DNA of 8,667 nt from Comamonadaceae bacterium (GTDB lineage: Bacteria; Pseudomonadota; Gammaproteobacteria; Burkholderiales; Burkholderiaceae), in assembly GCA_947505995.1 (NCBI GenBank), contig CANNNB010000093.1, positions 1-8,667 of the forward strand, read 5' to 3'. A program made the position numbers and the translations under genes. The notes beneath the pieces were generated by a model. The model saw only the letters and a list, made by a program, of their open reading frames with translations, did not search any database and was not told the DNA's origin. Numbering within the stretch: the first letter of the stretch is position 1; every line of letters begins with the position of its first letter. Positions 6,593 to 8,667 of the stretch are shown here, piece by piece.

Positions 6593-6609
6593 AATGAAGA
6601 ATAGCAGGC

Positions 6610-7635
6610 TTAGTTGAGCAAAGCTTCGGCAAACTCACGCGCATCGAAAGTTTGTAGATCATCAAGTTGTTCGCCAACGCCAATGAAATAAACTGGGATG
6701 GGCTTTTCACGCGCTATGGCGCACAGAACGCCGCCTTTGGCAGTGCCATCTAGTTTGGTCACAATAAGTCCGGTTAGGCCCAAGGCTTCGTCGAAAGCCT
6801 TGACTTGCATCAATGCATTTTGCCCAGTGTTACCGTCAATGACCAACAAGACCTCGTGCGGTGCAGTCGCATCGGCTTTTTGCACCACTCGTTTGATTTT
6901 TTTCAGCTCCTCCATGAGGTGCAGTTGGGTGGGTAATCTGCCTGCTGTATCGACCAACACCACATCCCTGCCGCGTGCTTTACCGGCAGACACTGCATCA
7001 AAACTGACTGCAGCAGGATCGCCACCTTGTTGGCTGATGATTTCAACTGTATTGCGTTGAGCCCATACAGCCAATTGCTCGCGGGCCGCGGCCCTGAAGG
7101 TATCGGCCGCCGCCAGCAACACACTGGCGCCTTGGTCTGCCAAGTGGTGTGTGAGTTTGCCAATAGATGTTGTTTTGCCAGCGCCGTTGACGCCGGCCAC
7201 CATCAAGACCATGGGCTTTTGGTTGCCAATGTGAAGTTGCTTTTGAAGTGGCAGTAGCAAATGGGTAATGGCTTCGATCAACAAGGCTTTAACTGCTACA
7301 GGGTCGGTGGCCTTGGCCGCTTTGACGCGGGCTTTGAGGTCTAGCAGCAAGTGTTCTGTGGCTTTGACACCCGTGTCGGCCATCAGCAAAGCCGTTTCGA
7401 GCTCTTCGTAAAGTGCATCGTCAATTTGCGTACCGGTAAAGACAGAGGCAATGCTGCCGCCCGTTTTGCGCAAGCCAGCTTTGAGTTTGCCAAGCCATGA
7501 TTGGCGAGGTGCTTCAGATGCCACAGGCTGGGCTAATGCTGCCGCGGCGTTGGCTTGATTGGCCGAGGGGCTGACAGGCGTGGCCTTGTCTTCAGCAGTT
7601 TCTGGTTTGGAGGATGAGCGAAAGAATCGGAACAT
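6610..7635 (-). CDS. ftsY: Signal recognition particle receptor FtsY
   Basis: SRP-receptor GTPase that docks ribosome-SRP complexes at the inner membrane for co-translational insertion. The product has 341 residues with start MFRFFR. The reading frame is open a further 35 codons upstream to an ATG at 7740, but that extension crosses the rsmD start and lacks FtsY character. A variable, charged/Ala-rich A region (about 1-45) precedes the N domain (about 46-135, with DDALYEELETALLMADTG at 72-89). The G domain follows: P-loop GVNGAGKTT (148-156), ADTFRAAAREQL (177-188), DTAGR (229-233), TKLDG (293-297) with GG at 301-302, and GVGE (319-322). All GTPase motifs are intact and the length is normal. 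It diverges from rsmD across an 81-bp gap. FGE follows by 17 nt, so ftsY transcription may carry into it. Confidence 0.98.
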   Translation of the reverse strand: MFRFFRSSSKPETAEDKATPVSPSANQANAAAALAQPVASEAPRQSWLGKLKAGLRKTGGSIASVFTGTQIDDALYEELETALLMADTGVKATEHLLLDLKARVKAAKATDPVAVKALLIEAITHLLLPLQKQLHIGNQKPMVLMVAGVNGAGKTTSIGKLTHHLADQGASVLLAAADTFRAAAREQLAVWAQRNTVEIISQQGGDPAAVSFDAVSAGKARGRDVVLVDTAGRLPTQLHLMEELKKIKRVVQKADATAPHEVLLVIDGNTGQNALMQVKAFDEALGLTGLIVTKLDGTAKGGVLCAIAREKPIPVYFIGVGEQLDDLQTFDAREFAEALLN

Positions 7636-7657
7636 ATTGAAAGGTGTGTAAGAGCCT

Positions 7658-7685
7658 ATTCTATGAAAACTTATGGGTAGCTCAA
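7658..7685 (-). promoter_or_regulatory. Possible sigma-70 promoter for ftsY
   Basis: On the minus strand, TTGAGC (7685-7680) and TAGAAT (7663-7658) are separated by 16 nt, matching consensus at 4/6 and 5/6. Transcription would start near 7650, close to the FtsY start at 7635. Found by eye in the 81-bp gap between divergent ftsY and rsmD. No convincing plus-strand promoter for rsmD was found there. Confidence 0.3.
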
Positions 7686-7710
7686 AATCGCCTGACAACG
7701 CGGTAAGCTT

Positions 7711-7714
7711 GAGG
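7711..7714 (+). promoter_or_regulatory. Ribosome binding site of rsmD
   Basis: GAGG lies 2 nt before the ATG at 7717, a rather short spacing. It supports this start over a later one. The next residues up to the conserved VRIIGG (18-23) are non-conserved leader. Confidence 0.4.
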
Positions 7715-7716
7715 CC

Positions 7717-8316
7717 ATGCCTACAAAACCACCCATACAAGCTGCTATTGGCTCACCGTCGCACGAAGTGCGAATCATTGGTGGCCAATGGAAGCGCAGC
7801 AAAATCAAAGTGATCGATCGTCCCGGCTTGCGGCCCACACCCGACAGGGTGCGCGAGACCTTGTTCAATTGGCTCGGCCAAGACCTGACGGGCTGGCGCT
7901 GTGTCGATGCCTTTTCGGGTACCGGAGCCTTGGGCTTTGAGTCTGCCTCGCGGGGTGCACAAAGCGTGTTGATGTTGGAGCAAGATGCACAACTGGTGGC
8001 ACAGTTGTTTGAAACACAGCAACGTTTAAAAGCTCAAAGCGTGCAAGTTCAAAAGGGCGACGCCATCATGGCGCTGCAACGCTTAGCGCCCAATAGCCTG
8101 GACGTGGTGTTTTTAGACCCTCCATTTGAAGGGGAGTACTTCGAAAAAGCATTGCAGGCTGCGGCCAAAGCTGTTGTGCCGCAGGGTTGGGTCTATTTGG
8201 AAGCGCCTGTTCATTGGACAGACGAAGCGATTCAGGCCTGTGGTCTGCAGGCTGTGAAATACATGAAAGCAGGCGCCGTGCATGCGCATTTGCTGCAAAG
8301 GCCATTCGAGGGATAA
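7717..8316 (+). CDS. rsmD: 16S rRNA (guanine(966)-N2)-methyltransferase RsmD
   Basis: SAM-dependent methyltransferase that modifies G966 of 16S rRNA during small-subunit assembly in the cytoplasm. The 199-residue product has the family order: VRIIGGQWKRSKI (18-30), then GLRPTPDRVRETLFNWL (37-53), the SAM-binding motif DAFSGTGALGFE (64-75), the acidic end of strand 2 (LEQD, 87-90), and the catalytic DPPF (134-137), typical of N2-guanine methyltransferases. Length is normal and nothing is missing. It is followed 25 nt later by coaD on the same strand, a conserved pairing in many proteobacteria, so the two are probably one transcript. It is divergent from ftsY. Confidence 0.97.
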   Translation: MPTKPPIQAAIGSPSHEVRIIGGQWKRSKIKVIDRPGLRPTPDRVRETLFNWLGQDLTGWRCVDAFSGTGALGFESASRGAQSVLMLEQDAQLVAQLFETQQRLKAQSVQVQKGDAIMALQRLAPNSLDVVFLDPPFEGEYFEKALQAAAKAVVPQGWVYLEAPVHWTDEAIQACGLQAVKYMKAGAVHAHLLQRPFEG

Positions 8317-8331
8317 TCCCTTTAAACGAAC

Positions 8332-8336
8332 AGGAG
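8332..8336 (+). promoter_or_regulatory. Ribosome binding site of coaD
   Basis: AGGAG, 5 nt before the ATG at 8342, in the 25-nt gap after rsmD. It fixes the coaD start. Confidence 0.75.
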
Positions 8337-8341
8337 CTCTC

Positions 8342-8667
8342 ATGAGTCGCTCAGTTACCGCTGTTTATTCTGGAACTTTTGATCCTCTTACACTGGGTCA
8401 TGAAGATGTGATTTATCGCGCTTCTCAAATGTTTGACAAAGTGGTGGTGGCCGTGGCCACCGCACACCACAAAAAAACACTGTTCACGCTGGACGAGCGT
8501 TTGGCCATGGCCCAAGAGGTCACCCAAGACATGGGCAATGTGAGAGTCTTGCCCTTCACGGGTTTGTTGTGCGATTTTGTGCACAGCCAAGGTGCTCGCG
8601 TCATTGTGCGAGGCTTGCGCTCAGTCACAGATTACGACTACGAAACACAAATGGCAGGCATGAACCG
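8342..8667 (+). CDS. coaD: Phosphopantetheine adenylyltransferase CoaD (3' end outside window)
   Basis: Transfers AMP from ATP to 4'-phosphopantetheine, giving dephospho-CoA, the penultimate step of coenzyme A synthesis. 108 of the usual roughly 160 residues are visible. The nucleotidyltransferase start AVYSGTFDPLTLGH (7-20) contains the T/HxGH nucleotide-binding motif (TLGH, 17-20). HHKKTLFTLDERL (42-54) and VRGLRSVTDYDYE (89-101) are typical of CoaD, and MAGMN leads towards the C-terminal ATP-binding segment that is cut off. The frame is intact to the window edge. It is probably co-transcribed with rsmD. Confidence 0.97.
   Translation, partial: MSRSVTAVYSGTFDPLTLGHEDVIYRASQMFDKVVVAVATAHHKKTLFTLDERLAMAQEVTQDMGNVRVLPFTGLLCDFVHSQGARVIVRGLRSVTDYDYETQMAGMN

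Noticed and set aside
6698..7060. 120-codon open frame on plus
   Set aside because: It is antisense to the FtsY GTPase domain; the long frame follows from codon constraints on the real gene.
7636..7740. N-terminal extension of ftsY to the ATG at 7740
   Set aside because: It would overlap the rsmD start and cover the only promoter space between the divergent genes. FtsY proteins of this group start with a short MFxFF-like N-terminus, which is present at 7635.

Overview
The window looks like the chromosome of a betaproteobacterium, most likely order Burkholderiales and possibly a freshwater Comamonadaceae or Burkholderiaceae lineage. Two things suggest this: the housekeeping block of ftsY divergent from rsmD-coaD, and the character of the FtsY, RsmD and CoaD proteins. 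By eye, base composition is near 50% GC. This placement rests on recognising gene order and protein families, not on a search. Coding density is very high. No stretch over 300 bases lacks a gene, and I see no rRNA, tRNA, CRISPR array, insertion sequence or phage gene.

Layout. (1) 1-3386, minus strand: a TetR-adjacent gene set transcribed right to left. It holds an outer-membrane SphA/'MetA-pathway of phenol degradation' type protein, then a two-domain DsbA/2-hydroxychromene-2-carboxylate isomerase-like protein, then an AtsA-type arylsulfatase cut by the left window edge. The last two are only 2 nt apart. (2) 3387-3534: the divergent control region, with a strong palindrome that is probably the TetR operator. 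(3) 3535-4149, plus strand: the TetR regulator. (4) 4155-6592, minus strand: a formylglycine-generating enzyme (FGE) with both active-site cysteines, and a membrane-anchored DUF1254/DUF1214 protein overlapping it by 4 bp. This pair follows ftsY by only 17 nt. (5) 6610-8667: conserved housekeeping genes, with ftsY on minus and rsmD then coaD on plus (coaD runs off the right edge).

How the parts may work together. The sulfatase carries the Cys-type motif (C77-S-P-T-R81), which is inert until its cysteine is oxidised to formylglycine. The FGE that does this is encoded about 4.5 kb away in the same window. The sulfatase has a Sec-type signal peptide, and the FGE and DUF1254 protein have single N-terminal membrane segments, so maturation and sulfate-ester hydrolysis may both occur outside the cytoplasm. 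The outer-membrane protein would admit a hydrophobic, possibly aromatic, sulfate ester. The DsbA/GST-kappa-like protein would act on a product in the cytoplasm, and the TetR protein would sense a ligand. The enzyme families are well supported. The single-pathway interpretation is inference.

The most unusual non-coding signal is a 16-bp-stem hairpin followed by a U-run, shaped like an intrinsic terminator. It lies inside the first codons of the DsbA-like gene, just downstream of the outer-membrane protein gene.
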